Assembly: GCA_964457455.1 (NCBI GenBank)
Contig: CAYWJN010000004.1
Span: 1 to 60,636 of the forward strand
Reading direction: 5' to 3'
DNA length: 60,636 bases
DNA from: JABMPU01 sp964457455
Lineage (GTDB): Bacteria; Cloacimonadota; Cloacimonadia; Cloacimonadales; TCS61
Positions 41,875-49,969 of the stretch are shown in pieces (position 1 is the first letter of the stretch; the number at the start of each line of letters is the position of its first letter). The notes beneath the pieces are model-generated. The model ran no database searches and was not told the DNA's origin. It was given only the letters and a program-made list of their open reading frames with translations. The position numbers were made by a program, and so were the translations under genes.

Positions 41875-41992
41875 GAGTCGTAAGGAATGAAAAGACGACG
41901 ACTCGAGATAGAAAAGAAACAACAAATTATTTTGACTCAATGTGCATTTCGAGTCGACAAATTTTCCGTGTAATTAGTGTAATTCGTGGATA
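41875..41992. repeat. inverted repeat and CCGTGT-type repeat before deoA
   Basis: CGAGTCGT (41875-41882) and ACGACTCG (41899-41906) can pair after the lipoprotein gene. At 41963-41992 a run containing CCGTGTAATTAGTGTAATTC belongs to the dispersed repeat family. The out-of-family GTG start of the longer deoA frame falls inside that repeat. Confidence 0.45.
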
Positions 41993-42012
41993 GAAAAGAA
42001 AAAGGAGAAGTT

Positions 42013-43359
42013 ATGAATCCTGTTGAGATCATCATCAAAAAGAGGGAAGGTAAAGAGCTTGCCAAAGATGATATACGGTTTTTCATTGAATCATATTTGA
42101 AAAATGAAATTCCAGAATACCAGATGTCAGCATTATTGATGGCAATTTATTTCAGTAATATGAATCCTGAAGAGATTCAAACACTAACTGAGATTTATAT
42201 CGATTCCGGTAAAAGAATCTCATTTCCAGATGAGATGAAAACAGTAGATAAACATTCCACAGGTGGAGTTGGTGACAAAGTTAGTTTGGTTCTCGCTCCG
42301 ATTGTTGCAGCTTGTGGTTGTAAAGTTCCAATGATTTCCGGTAAAGGATTGGGACATACCGGTGGAACTTTAGATAAACTTGAATCAATTCCCGGATTTC
42401 GCATAAATCTATCTGAAAAAGAATTCAAAGAAATTGTGAAAGAAGTTGGTTTCAGCATAATTAGCCAATCGGATGAATTGGTTCCAGCAGATCGCAGAAT
42501 TTATGCGCTTCGTGATGTAACCGGAACAGTTGATAGTTTACCCCTCATTACTGCGAGCATTATGAGCAAGAAAATTGCTGAAGGAGCAAAAAATCTCGTT
42601 ATTGACCTAAAAGTTGGAACCGGAGCTTTCATCAAAAAAATGGAAAAAGCTGAGAAGCTTGGACAATTACTTATGCAAACAGGAAAAAATCTGGGTCAAA
42701 AGGTTTCTGTGGTTTTTTCTAATATGAATTCTCCTCTCGGAGAATATGTGGGAAATGCTCTTGAAATCAAAGAGTGTATTGAATATTTAAACGGAAAACA
42801 AATACACGATATCCATCTTATAACCAAGACTTTAGCAGTAGAAATGCTTTTACTTTCCAGGATAGCAAAAGATCGAAATAATGCAAATGAAATGATAAAA
42901 AATGTTCTCGAAAATGGTTCAGCCCTCGAATGTTTCAAGAGATTCATTCAAGCTCAAAAAGGTGATTCTAGGATTTGCGAAGATACTTCTTTGCTTCCGC
43001 AGGCAAAATTTCAAATCCCAATTATTTCCGATAAAAGAGGTTGGATAAAATCTATCAATACCCAAAAAATCGGGTATGCTTTGATCGATATCGGTGCAGG
43101 TCGAAAAACGATTGATTCTAAATTGAATTACGCAGCAGGTGCTTATCTTCCCAAGAAAATCGGAGACTTTGTTGAACAGAATTCTGAGATAGGAAAAGTA
43201 TTTTGTGATGATGAAAAAATTGGAAAATCAGTTGTTCAAAAAATACTTAAGAGTTATTCATTTTCTGCATCAAAATCTGAATTTGATGAGAAATATTTCA
43301 GAGAGATGGAACTGATTTATGGTTTATCCAAGAACCTTGAAAATGGTTTACCTACATAA
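42013..43359 (+). CDS. deoA: pyrimidine-nucleoside / thymidine phosphorylase
   Basis: This 448-aa enzyme cleaves thymidine or uridine with phosphate to base and (deoxy)ribose-1-phosphate in salvage. The family signature SGKGLGHTGGTLDKLESI is present, as are KHSTGGVGDKVS for phosphate and the SDELVPADRRIYALRD segment. I cannot distinguish thymidine-specific DeoA from broader Pdp by eye. The ATG at 42013 has AAAGGAG upstream; an upstream GTG at 41986 lies in a repeat and is rejected. The final codons overlap a copy of the 16-bp palindrome. Confidence 0.95.
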   Translation: MNPVEIIIKKREGKELAKDDIRFFIESYLKNEIPEYQMSALLMAIYFSNMNPEEIQTLTEIYIDSGKRISFPDEMKTVDKHSTGGVGDKVSLVLAPIVAACGCKVPMISGKGLGHTGGTLDKLESIPGFRINLSEKEFKEIVKEVGFSIISQSDELVPADRRIYALRDVTGTVDSLPLITASIMSKKIAEGAKNLVIDLKVGTGAFIKKMEKAEKLGQLLMQTGKNLGQKVSVVFSNMNSPLGEYVGNALEIKECIEYLNGKQIHDIHLITKTLAVEMLLLSRIAKDRNNANEMIKNVLENGSALECFKRFIQAQKGDSRICEDTSLLPQAKFQIPIISDKRGWIKSINTQKIGYALIDIGAGRKTIDSKLNYAAGAYLPKKIGDFVEQNSEIGKVFCDDEKIGKSVVQKILKSYSFSASKSEFDEKYFREMELIYGLSKNLENGLPT

Positions 43360-43486
43360 GGAACTCTCTCTAGTAGACCTTTTCAATGGTTAGTTCAAAG
43401 AACACATTTTCACCGTTCCGAAGGTCTGAAAGAAATAATGAAAGAGTTGACCGTTCAGAATGTAGGATGGAACCTTTTCAAAGTGA
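43333..43486. repeat. cluster of 16-bp palindromic repeats after deoA
   Basis: Copies or near-copies of the RACC-N8-GGTY palindrome are AACCTTGAAAATGGTT (43333-43348, inside the end of deoA), GACCTTTTCAATGGTT (43376-43391), CACCGTTCCGAAGGTC (43411-43426), GACCGTTCAGAATGTA (43449-43464) and a degenerate AACCTTTTCAAAGTGA (from 43471). They lie upstream of the rpmF-plsX-fab operon. Confidence 0.6.
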
Positions 43487-43572
43487 ATAAAACAGATATG
43501 ATTTGGTTATTTTGCTTCTTTTTTTTCTTCGTGTCCATTCGTGACCTCCGTGGCTGATCAGTTCCAAAAATC

Positions 43573-43600
43573 TTGACACATAAAACATTGAAAATAGATT
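43573..43600 (+). promoter_or_regulatory. candidate promoter of rpmF-plsX-fab
   Basis: TTGACA (43573-43578) and TAGATT (43595-43600) are 16 bases apart, about 60 bases before the rpmF start. A second TTGACT follows close by. The -10 is imperfect, so this is a candidate only. Confidence 0.35.
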
Positions 43601-43661
43601 GACTTTTGATTTAATAAAATAAAGTTAATTTATTCATTTAAAAGGAGTTAAGGGAAGCATT

Positions 43662-43841
43662 ATGGCAGTTCCAAAAAGAAAGGTCTCAAAATCTCGCAGA
43701 GATAAAAGAAGAACACATTATAAAGCTGAAATGCCTACAATAGCTGTTTGCTCAAATTGTGGTGAACCGGTTAAACCGCACAATATTTGTGCGAAATGCG
43801 GATATTATAACGGACGAAAAATTAAGGAAATTAACGAGTAG
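43662..43841 (+). CDS. rpmF: 50S ribosomal protein L32
   Basis: This 59-aa protein starts MAVPKRKVSKSRRDKRRTHY, the diagnostic L32 N-terminus, and has a zinc-ribbon of four cysteines (CSNCGE and CAKCGYYNG). AAGGAG and GGGAAG lie upstream of the ATG. It is placed 26 bases before plsX, the classic rpmF-plsX-fab order that links translation and lipid synthesis. Confidence 0.97.
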   Translation: MAVPKRKVSKSRRDKRRTHYKAEMPTIAVCSNCGEPVKPHNICAKCGYYNGRKIKEINE

Positions 43842-43867
43842 AATTCCTATATCAGGAATAATATTTT

Positions 43868-44863
43868 ATGCGTATTGCTTTAGATGGTTTTGGTAGTGAT
43901 AATGCACCTTTCCCGGAAGTGGAAGGTGCAATTCTTGCAATTAAGGAAAACCTTTGTGAAAAAGTTTTTCTGGTTGGCAAAGAAAATATCCTGAAAAAAG
44001 AACTGGAAAAATTCTTCTATGAAAAAAAACGCATCGAAATAGTTCACGCTCCTGAAGTTATCACAATGGAGGATCCTCCCTCCAGCGTTGCCAAACAAAA
44101 ACGTAGTTCTTCCATTGTAAAAGCAGTTGCTTTACAAAAAAATGGCTTAGCAGACGGATTGGTAAGTGCCGGCAATACAGGAGCTGTGATGGCAGCTTCT
44201 CTTTTGGGTTATGGAAGAATAAAAAATATTCTGAGACCGGCAATTGCAATGACTTTACCAACAAAAAAGAAACCAACCATCATTCTTGATGTAGGAGCAA
44301 ATGTAGATTGTTCATCAGAAAATCTTGTTCAATTTGCCAAACTCGGCAGCTTATATGCTCGGTTTTTTTTTAAGAATGAAAACCCCAGAGTCGCTTTGTT
44401 AAATATCGGTGAGGAAAGTGCAAAAGGTAACGAACTTGTAAAAAAAGCTTTTTCTAAATTATCAAAATATACTGATGTCAATTTTGTAGGTAATATCGAA
44501 GGCGAAGGGATATTGAGTGGCAAATTCGAAGTTATTGTATGCGATGGATTTGTGGGAAACGTAATGTTGAAAACTGTTGAGGGCGTTGCCTTTGCAATTT
44601 TTGATATGATGAAAGAACAGATGAAAAAAGACTGGGTGGCAAAAATTGGAGCTCTTCTTTCTTATCCTGTTTATTCCTATCTGAAGAAAAAAATGGATCA
44701 TACGGAATATGGTGGAGCTTTGCTTGTCGGCTTAAATGGAATTTCTGTTATTTCTCATGGCAGAGCAAATGCAAAAGCAATTAAGAATGCCATAAGATTT
44801 GCAGTAAATATTGCAGAATCAGGTTTTATTGAGCACACCAAAAAATATTATGAGAGGTTGTAA
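43868..44863 (+). CDS. plsX: phosphate acyltransferase PlsX
   Basis: This peripheral membrane enzyme converts acyl-ACP to acyl-phosphate for phospholipid synthesis. The 331-aa product starts MRIALDGFGSDNAP, where most PlsX proteins read DAMGGD, and carries GLVSAGNTGAVMAASLL, LDVGANVDC, IGEESAKGNE and CDGFVGNVMLKTVEG. Length is normal. Next to fabH with two bases between the genes. Confidence 0.96.
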   Translation: MRIALDGFGSDNAPFPEVEGAILAIKENLCEKVFLVGKENILKKELEKFFYEKKRIEIVHAPEVITMEDPPSSVAKQKRSSSIVKAVALQKNGLADGLVSAGNTGAVMAASLLGYGRIKNILRPAIAMTLPTKKKPTIILDVGANVDCSSENLVQFAKLGSLYARFFFKNENPRVALLNIGEESAKGNELVKKAFSKLSKYTDVNFVGNIEGEGILSGKFEVIVCDGFVGNVMLKTVEGVAFAIFDMMKEQMKKDWVAKIGALLSYPVYSYLKKKMDHTEYGGALLVGLNGISVISHGRANAKAIKNAIRFAVNIAESGFIEHTKKYYERL

Positions 44864-44865
44864 TT

Positions 44866-45861
44866 ATGATAACAAAATATAATGCAAAGATTTCAGGTAC
44901 GGGTCATTTTGTTCCGAAAAAACTTCTTACAAATTTCGACCTTGCAAAAATGGTTGATACTTCCGATGAATGGATACGCACTCGAACCGGGATGTCTGTC
45001 AGGCATGTTGCCAGTAAAGATGAAGCAGCTTCAGATTTAGCACATAATGCCGCTTTAAAATCCCTGGAAGCTGCAGATTTGAAACCCAAAGACCTTGATA
45101 TGATAATCGTGGGCACAATTTCCGGTGATCATGCTTTTCCTTCTACAGCTTGCATACTACAAAAGAAATTAGGATTAAAAAACTTTCCTGCCTTTGATAT
45201 CTCTGCTGGTTGTCCGGGTTGGATTTATGCTGCCAATATTGCCAAACAGTTTGTGGAAAACGGAGTCGCTAAAAATATTCTGGTTATTGGAGTAGAAATC
45301 CTGACAAAAATCACCAATTACAACGATCGTAATACCTGCATTTTATTTGGAGATGGAGCTGGTGCAACTATTATTTCCCGGAAAGAACCTACAGATATTT
45401 CCAGAATTATTGATTCTGAAATTACTGCAGATGGAACTCATAATGAACTTCTCATTCAAGAAGCCGGTGGCTCCAGAATGCCTGCTTGCAAAGAATCTGT
45501 GAAAAAAAATCTGCATACTCTTTATATGGAAGGGAATAAAATATTTAAATTTGCTGTAAAATCAATGTATTCAATGTGTGATATCGTCATGAAAAGAAAC
45601 AACCTGGATGTTACATCCATCGACTGGTTAATTACTCATCAGGCAAATATGAGAATTATAGATGCTCTAGGAAAAAAGATGAAAATCGATACTAATAAGG
45701 TAATTGTTAACATTGAAAAATATGGCAACACATCTTCAGCAACGATACCAATTGCTCTTGATGAAGCGATTCGAGAAGGCAAAATCAGAAAAGGCGACCT
45801 GGTGCTAATGGCTTCTTTCGGTGCTGGATTAACTTCCGGAAGTTTATTAATCAGAATATAA
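44866..45861 (+). CDS. fabH: 3-oxoacyl-ACP synthase III
   Basis: The enzyme starts fatty acid synthesis by condensing acetyl-CoA with malonyl-ACP. The 331-aa protein has catalytic Cys116 in DISAGCPGWIYA, His in THQANMRI and Asn in YGNTSSATIP, the complete Cys-His-Asn triad. GAGAGG precedes the ATG. The glycine-rich C-terminus FGAGLTSGSLL is typical. Confidence 0.97.
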   Translation: MITKYNAKISGTGHFVPKKLLTNFDLAKMVDTSDEWIRTRTGMSVRHVASKDEAASDLAHNAALKSLEAADLKPKDLDMIIVGTISGDHAFPSTACILQKKLGLKNFPAFDISAGCPGWIYAANIAKQFVENGVAKNILVIGVEILTKITNYNDRNTCILFGDGAGATIISRKEPTDISRIIDSEITADGTHNELLIQEAGGSRMPACKESVKKNLHTLYMEGNKIFKFAVKSMYSMCDIVMKRNNLDVTSIDWLITHQANMRIIDALGKKMKIDTNKVIVNIEKYGNTSSATIPIALDEAIREGKIRKGDLVLMASFGAGLTSGSLLIRI

Positions 45862-45874
45862 AAGAGAGGAATTT

Positions 45875-46810
45875 ATGACGAAAATTGCATTTATTTTTCC
45901 CGGTCAGGGTGCTCAGTATATTGGCATGGCAACGGATTTTATAGAACAAAATCCCGAATATGAAACAATTCTGAAAAATTTCGATGAAAAAAATAAAACC
46001 ACTCTTTTCAAAATTATGAAAGAAGGTCCTGAAGAAAAACTGAAAGAAACAAAATTCACACAACCTGCAATTTTATTTCATAGCATAGTTGCCATGAAAA
46101 CTCTTTTAGTAGAAAAAAAGATAAAACCGGATTTTGTAGCAGGTCATTCATTAGGTGAATTTTCCGCACTCGTTGCCAACGGTGTTCTTAGTTTGGAAGA
46201 TGCAATGTATCTTGTTCACAAGCGTGGTGAATTCATGATCAAAGCAAATGAAGGAAAACCTTTTGCTATGGCTGCAATCATCGGACCGAATTCAGAAAAA
46301 GTAAAAGAAGTTTGTCAGCAAGCTTCTAAAGAGGGAATTGTAATTGCTGCAAATTTTAATACTCCGATTCAAACCGTTATTTCAGGTTCAAAAGCAGGAG
46401 TAGAAAAAGCTTGTGAAATCTTAAGAGAAATCGGTGCAAAAAGAGTTGTACCTCTAATTGTGGGCGGTCCATTTCATTCACCTTTGATTGAAAAAGCAAA
46501 AACCTGGCTGGCAGAAGAAATGGAAAATATCAAATTCTATCCAGCTGAAATTCCTGTTATTGCAAATGTGAATGCCGAACCTACAGCCAATCTTCAAGAG
46601 ATAAAAGAAAATCTGGCAAAACAAGTTACTTCTGCTGTTTTATGGGTAGATTCCGTAAACTTTATGATTGAGAACGGAGTGGAACTATTCATTGAATTCG
46701 GTCCCAAAAAAGTTTTAGCTGGTATGATCAAGAAAATAAATCGTGAAGTAAAAGTTCTTAGTATCGATAAAATTGAAGATGTAAAGAAAGTAGCTGAAGA
46801 ATTAAAATAA
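45875..46810 (+). CDS. fabD: malonyl-CoA:ACP transacylase
   Basis: This 311-aa enzyme loads malonate on ACP. It starts with FIFPGQGAQYIGMA, has catalytic Ser92 in GHSLGE and the His in GGPFHSPL. AGAGAGG lies before the ATG. In the usual order fabG would follow; here a HEPN/nucleotidyltransferase pair comes first, beginning four bases after the fabD stop. Confidence 0.97.
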   Translation: MTKIAFIFPGQGAQYIGMATDFIEQNPEYETILKNFDEKNKTTLFKIMKEGPEEKLKETKFTQPAILFHSIVAMKTLLVEKKIKPDFVAGHSLGEFSALVANGVLSLEDAMYLVHKRGEFMIKANEGKPFAMAAIIGPNSEKVKEVCQQASKEGIVIAANFNTPIQTVISGSKAGVEKACEILREIGAKRVVPLIVGGPFHSPLIEKAKTWLAEEMENIKFYPAEIPVIANVNAEPTANLQEIKENLAKQVTSAVLWVDSVNFMIENGVELFIEFGPKKVLAGMIKKINREVKVLSIDKIEDVKKVAEELK

Positions 46811-46814
46811 TTTT

Positions 46815-47207
46815 ATGATAAAAGAAGAATTAATTTCATTTTGGATTGAAGGCTCGGATAGAGATTTTGAATCAATGCTTCATATGTTTGGAACAAAGGA
46901 CTATCATTGGGCTTTATATGTTGGTCATCTCGTTATTGAAAAATTACTCAAAGCTTATTATATTAAAAATATTGATACTAATCATCCGTTCATTCACAAT
47001 CTTCTGCGTTTAGCAGAAAAATCAAATTTAGAGATAACCGAAGAACAGAAGAAAATTTTAATTCGGATAACAACTTTTAATTTAAGAGTAAAATATCAAG
47101 ATTATAAAAGAAAATTTTACAAAACCTGTACTAAAGAATTCACAGAAAAGTGGATCGAGGAAATTAAAGGATTTCGACAATGGATAAAAAAGCAGCTATC
47201 GAATTAA
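46815..47207 (+). CDS. HEPN domain protein (likely toxin of a HEPN/MNT pair)
   Basis: This 130-aa all-helical protein resembles the HEPN family: YVGHLVIEKLLKAYYIK in helix 2-3 and HPFIHNLLRLAEKSNLEI after it. HEPN proteins are often RNases; the canonical R-x4-6-H motif is not seen, while R-x-K-Y-x-D-Y-K is present at the expected place. It overlaps the nucleotidyltransferase gene by 28 bases. It lies four bases after fabD and must be co-transcribed with the fab operon unless a promoter is hidden. Confidence 0.8.
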   Translation: MIKEELISFWIEGSDRDFESMLHMFGTKDYHWALYVGHLVIEKLLKAYYIKNIDTNHPFIHNLLRLAEKSNLEITEEQKKILIRITTFNLRVKYQDYKRKFYKTCTKEFTEKWIEEIKGFRQWIKKQLSN

Positions 47208-47488
47208 CAAAAGAATATCTCTTATTTTTAAAATCCAAAAAATATCAGATAAAAAATGCTTATTTATTCGGTTCTTATGCACAAGATAGATTTAATGAAG
47301 ATAGCGATATCGACCTGGCAATTATTATGAAAGATTTAGAAAATGATTATGAAATGCAAGTCGAATTAATGATTTTAAGTAGTAGTTTTGATACCAGGAT
47401 AGAGCCACATCCAATCGATGAAAATGACTTTATTTATTCTTATCCTTTTGCCTATGAAATCATGAAAACAGGCATAAAAATTTTATGA
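47180..47488 (+). CDS. minimal nucleotidyltransferase (MNT) domain protein
   Basis: The 102-aa product has the nucleotidyltransferase signature LFGSYAQDRFNEDSDIDLAI: GS followed by D-x-D at the standard distance. In HEPN/MNT modules the MNT enzyme modifies and silences the HEPN toxin, as shown for MntA/HepT-type pairs. The gene order, HEPN then MNT with overlapping ends, fits such a pair. After it come three palindromic repeats, then fabG. Confidence 0.85.
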   Translation: MDKKAAIELTKEYLLFLKSKKYQIKNAYLFGSYAQDRFNEDSDIDLAIIMKDLENDYEMQVELMILSSSFDTRIEPHPIDENDFIYSYPFAYEIMKTGIKIL

Positions 47489-47510
47489 TAATCAGAAAAT
47501 ATTATATTTA

Positions 47511-47575
47511 GACCTTCGGAACGGTCTTATAGTGTTAATCAACCATTGCGAAGGTTTTCAACCATTCGAAAGGTT
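47511..47575. repeat. three 16-bp palindromes before fabG
   Basis: GACCTTCGGAACGGTC (47511-47526), AACCATTGCGAAGGTT (47541-47556) and AACCATTCGAAAGGTT (47560-47575) lie between the HEPN/MNT pair and fabG. The first is nearly a perfect palindrome. They occupy most of this gap. Confidence 0.65.
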
Positions 47576-47593
47576 TTAAAAAGTGGAGAAATT

Positions 47594-48337
47594 ATGAGTA
47601 ATTTTGAAAATAAAGTAGTTATTGTCACAGGTTCTGCCAGAGGTATCGGTTTTGCTATTGCAGAGACTTTTGCAGAAAACGGAGCCACGTCTATTATTCT
47701 CGATTTATTTCAGGATGCTGTTGATGAAGCAGTTAAAAAAATTACTGATAAAGGTTTGAAAGCTTTCGGATATGTAGCTGACATAACAGACTCAGAATTG
47801 ATAGGCAACCTTTTCAAAGAAATATTTCAAAAATTCGGTAAAATTGATATTCTTATAAACAATGCAGGCATCACCAAAGACGGACTTCTTATGAAAATGA
47901 AAGAAGCAGATTGGGATGCAGTCATCAATGTAAATTTGAAGGGAACTTTTATCTGTACACAAAAAGTTTGCAGATATATGATGAAACAGAGAAAAGGTGT
48001 TATTTTAAATATTTCTTCGGTTGTTGGCATTATGGGAAATGCAGGTCAGGCAAATTATGCTGCTTCAAAAGGTGGAATAATTACTCTCACAAAATCAGCA
48101 GCCAAGGAATTCGCATCCCGCAATATAAGAGTGAATGCAATCGCTCCCGGATTCATTGAAACAGAAATGACAGCCCAATTACCAAAAGAAATTGTTGACA
48201 AATATTTGGAAGCAATTCCTTTAAGACATATAGGGACATCAAAAGATGTTGCTAATCTTTGTTTATTTTTAGCTTCGAAAGAAGCTGATTATATAACCGG
48301 TCAGACTATTCAGGTCGACGGTGGTTTGATAATGTAA
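47594..48337 (+). CDS. fabG: 3-oxoacyl-ACP reductase
   Basis: This short-chain dehydrogenase reduces beta-ketoacyl-ACP with NADPH. In 247 aa it shows TGSARGIG for the cofactor, NNAGIT, catalytic Ser in NISSVVG and YAASKGG with Tyr and Lys, and ends in the family GQTIQVDGG. I took the ATG at 47594 (GGAGA upstream); the longer frame to 47546 would run through palindromic repeats. Confidence 0.97.
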   Translation: MSNFENKVVIVTGSARGIGFAIAETFAENGATSIILDLFQDAVDEAVKKITDKGLKAFGYVADITDSELIGNLFKEIFQKFGKIDILINNAGITKDGLLMKMKEADWDAVINVNLKGTFICTQKVCRYMMKQRKGVILNISSVVGIMGNAGQANYAASKGGIITLTKSAAKEFASRNIRVNAIAPGFIETEMTAQLPKEIVDKYLEAIPLRHIGTSKDVANLCLFLASKEADYITGQTIQVDGGLIM

Positions 48338-48356
48338 AAAAAATTAGGAGGAAATA

Positions 48357-48590
48357 ATGGACATCATTGCAAAAGTAAAAGAGATCATTGTGGAAGAACT
48401 TGGCGTAGAGGAAAGTGAAGTAACAATGGAAGCAAGTTTCATCGAAGACCTTGGAGCAGATTCTCTCGACACAGTTGAATTAATCATGAAATTTGAAGAG
48501 GAATTTGAAATTGATATCGCAGATGACGATGCTGAAAAATTGACCACAGTTGGAAAAGCTATCGATTATCTCAAATCCAAGATCAGCTAA
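48357..48590 (+). CDS. acpP: acyl carrier protein
   Basis: This 77-aa acidic four-helix carrier has the phosphopantetheine attachment Ser in LGADSLDTVELIM. TTAGGAGGAAATA gives a very strong Shine-Dalgarno, as usual for this abundant protein. It lies 19 bases after fabG and is followed by two tandem hairpins before fabF. Confidence 0.98.
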   Translation: MDIIAKVKEIIVEELGVEESEVTMEASFIEDLGADSLDTVELIMKFEEEFEIDIADDDAEKLTTVGKAIDYLKSKIS

Positions 48591-48606
48591 TTTCGAAATT
48601 TTGTAT

Positions 48607-48664
48607 GGTGGAGTTTTAAAACTCCACCTTTGCTTTAATTTTACCTGAAAGAAAATTCTTTCAG
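48607..48664 (+). terminator. two tandem perfect hairpins between acpP and fabF
   Basis: GGTGGAGTTTTAAAACTCCACC (48607-48628) is a perfect 22-base palindrome with 11-bp arms. CTGAAAGAA-AA-TTCTTTCAG (48645-48664) follows and is trailed by TTTTAT. Either could terminate or partially terminate, which would let acpP be made in excess over fabF. Confidence 0.65.
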
Positions 48665-48700
48665 TTTTATAAAAAATCTAACTTTGAGAGGTTATAAAAA

Positions 48701-49942
48701 ATGAATAAACGAAGAGTTGTTATCACAGGTTTAGGAACAATAAACGCAGTTGGAAACAATGTAGATGAAACCTGGAAAGGACTTGTTGCAGGTAAATCCG
48801 GTATTGGATTAATAACGAACTTTGAAATTACTGATGATTTCACCAGCAGAATTGCCGGTGAAGTGAAGAATTACAATCCAACCGATTATTTTGAAAAAAA
48901 AAGAGTTAAGAAACTCGACAGGTATACTCAATTTGCACTTATAGCTGCAAAAGAGGCTATAAATGATGCTGGTTTGAACGATTTTGATCACGACCGGGCT
49001 GGAGCAATAATTGCTTCTGGAATCGGAGGAATGGAAACCTTTGAAATTGAAGCAAGAAAAATGATAAATTCCGGACCTAAAAGAATAAGCCCTTTCTTTA
49101 TACCAAAAATGATTGCCAACATCGCCTCAGCAGAAGCTGCAATTGAGTTTAACTTAAGATCGATCAATTTCAATATTGCTTCAGCTTGTGCATCTGCAAA
49201 TCATGCAATGGGAACAGCTTTCCGCACAATTCAATATGGTGATGCTGATATTATTCTATCAGGTGGTTCAGAAGCTTCAGTAACTTCGCTTTCCGTCGCT
49301 GGTTTTTGTGCAATGAGGGCACTTAGCACAAGAAATGATGATCCTCAAAAAGCCTGTCGTCCGTTCGATAAAGAACGAGATGGTTTCATTATGGCAGAAG
49401 GAGCAGCAGTATTAGTTCTGGAAGAATTGGAACACGCTTTAAAACGAAATGCCAAAATCTATGCTGAAATTGTTGGTTATGGAGCAACCTGTGATGCTTT
49501 TCATATTACTGCTCCCGCTCCAAATGGTGAAGGTGGAGCACGAGCAATCAAAGCTGCCATAGCAGATGCAAATCTGAAACCGGAAGAAGTTGATTATATT
49601 AATGCTCACGGTACTTCCACTCCTCTCAATGACAAAAATGAAACTGCATCTCTGAAAACCGTTTTTGGTGATCACGCCTATAATCTTAAGATAAGTTCTA
49701 CGAAATCAATGGTTGGACACATGCTTGGAGCAGCAGCTGGAATTGAAGCTATTGCCTGCTTAAAATCAATTGAAAACGGAATCATCCATCCCACAATCAA
49801 CTATGAAAACCCTGATCCTGAATGTGATCTGGATTATGTTCCTAATAAAGCAATTGAAAAAGATGTAAAAGTTGCGCTCAGTAATTCGCTCGGTTTTGGT
49901 GGTCATAACGGAGTAGTAATCTTTAAAAAGTTTATTAAATAA
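48701..49942 (+). CDS. fabF: 3-oxoacyl-ACP synthase II
   Basis: This elongating condensing enzyme has 413 aa. The Cys-His-His set is present: Cys163 in NIASACASANHAMG, His in NAHGTSTPLND and His in SMVGHMLGAA. GAGAGG lies before the ATG. A strong terminator overlaps its stop codon, so it ends the fab transcript. Confidence 0.97.
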   Translation: MNKRRVVITGLGTINAVGNNVDETWKGLVAGKSGIGLITNFEITDDFTSRIAGEVKNYNPTDYFEKKRVKKLDRYTQFALIAAKEAINDAGLNDFDHDRAGAIIASGIGGMETFEIEARKMINSGPKRISPFFIPKMIANIASAEAAIEFNLRSINFNIASACASANHAMGTAFRTIQYGDADIILSGGSEASVTSLSVAGFCAMRALSTRNDDPQKACRPFDKERDGFIMAEGAAVLVLEELEHALKRNAKIYAEIVGYGATCDAFHITAPAPNGEGGARAIKAAIADANLKPEEVDYINAHGTSTPLNDKNETASLKTVFGDHAYNLKISSTKSMVGHMLGAAAGIEAIACLKSIENGIIHPTINYENPDPECDLDYVPNKAIEKDVKVALSNSLGFGGHNGVVIFKKFIK

Positions 49943-49964
49943 GGGCGAATAATTCGCCCTTTTT
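49941..49964 (+). terminator. intrinsic terminator of fabF
   Basis: GGGCGAA-TAA-TTCGCCC forms a 7-bp stem (9 bp with flanking A/T pairs) followed by five T residues. The stem begins right at the fabF stop codon. Confidence 0.88.
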
Positions 49965-49969
49965 GTATT

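Noticed and set aside
41986..42012. GTG start giving a nine-residue longer phosphorylase
   Set aside because: The extension falls in a dispersed repeat, while the ATG at 42013 has AAAGGAG and the family N-terminus.
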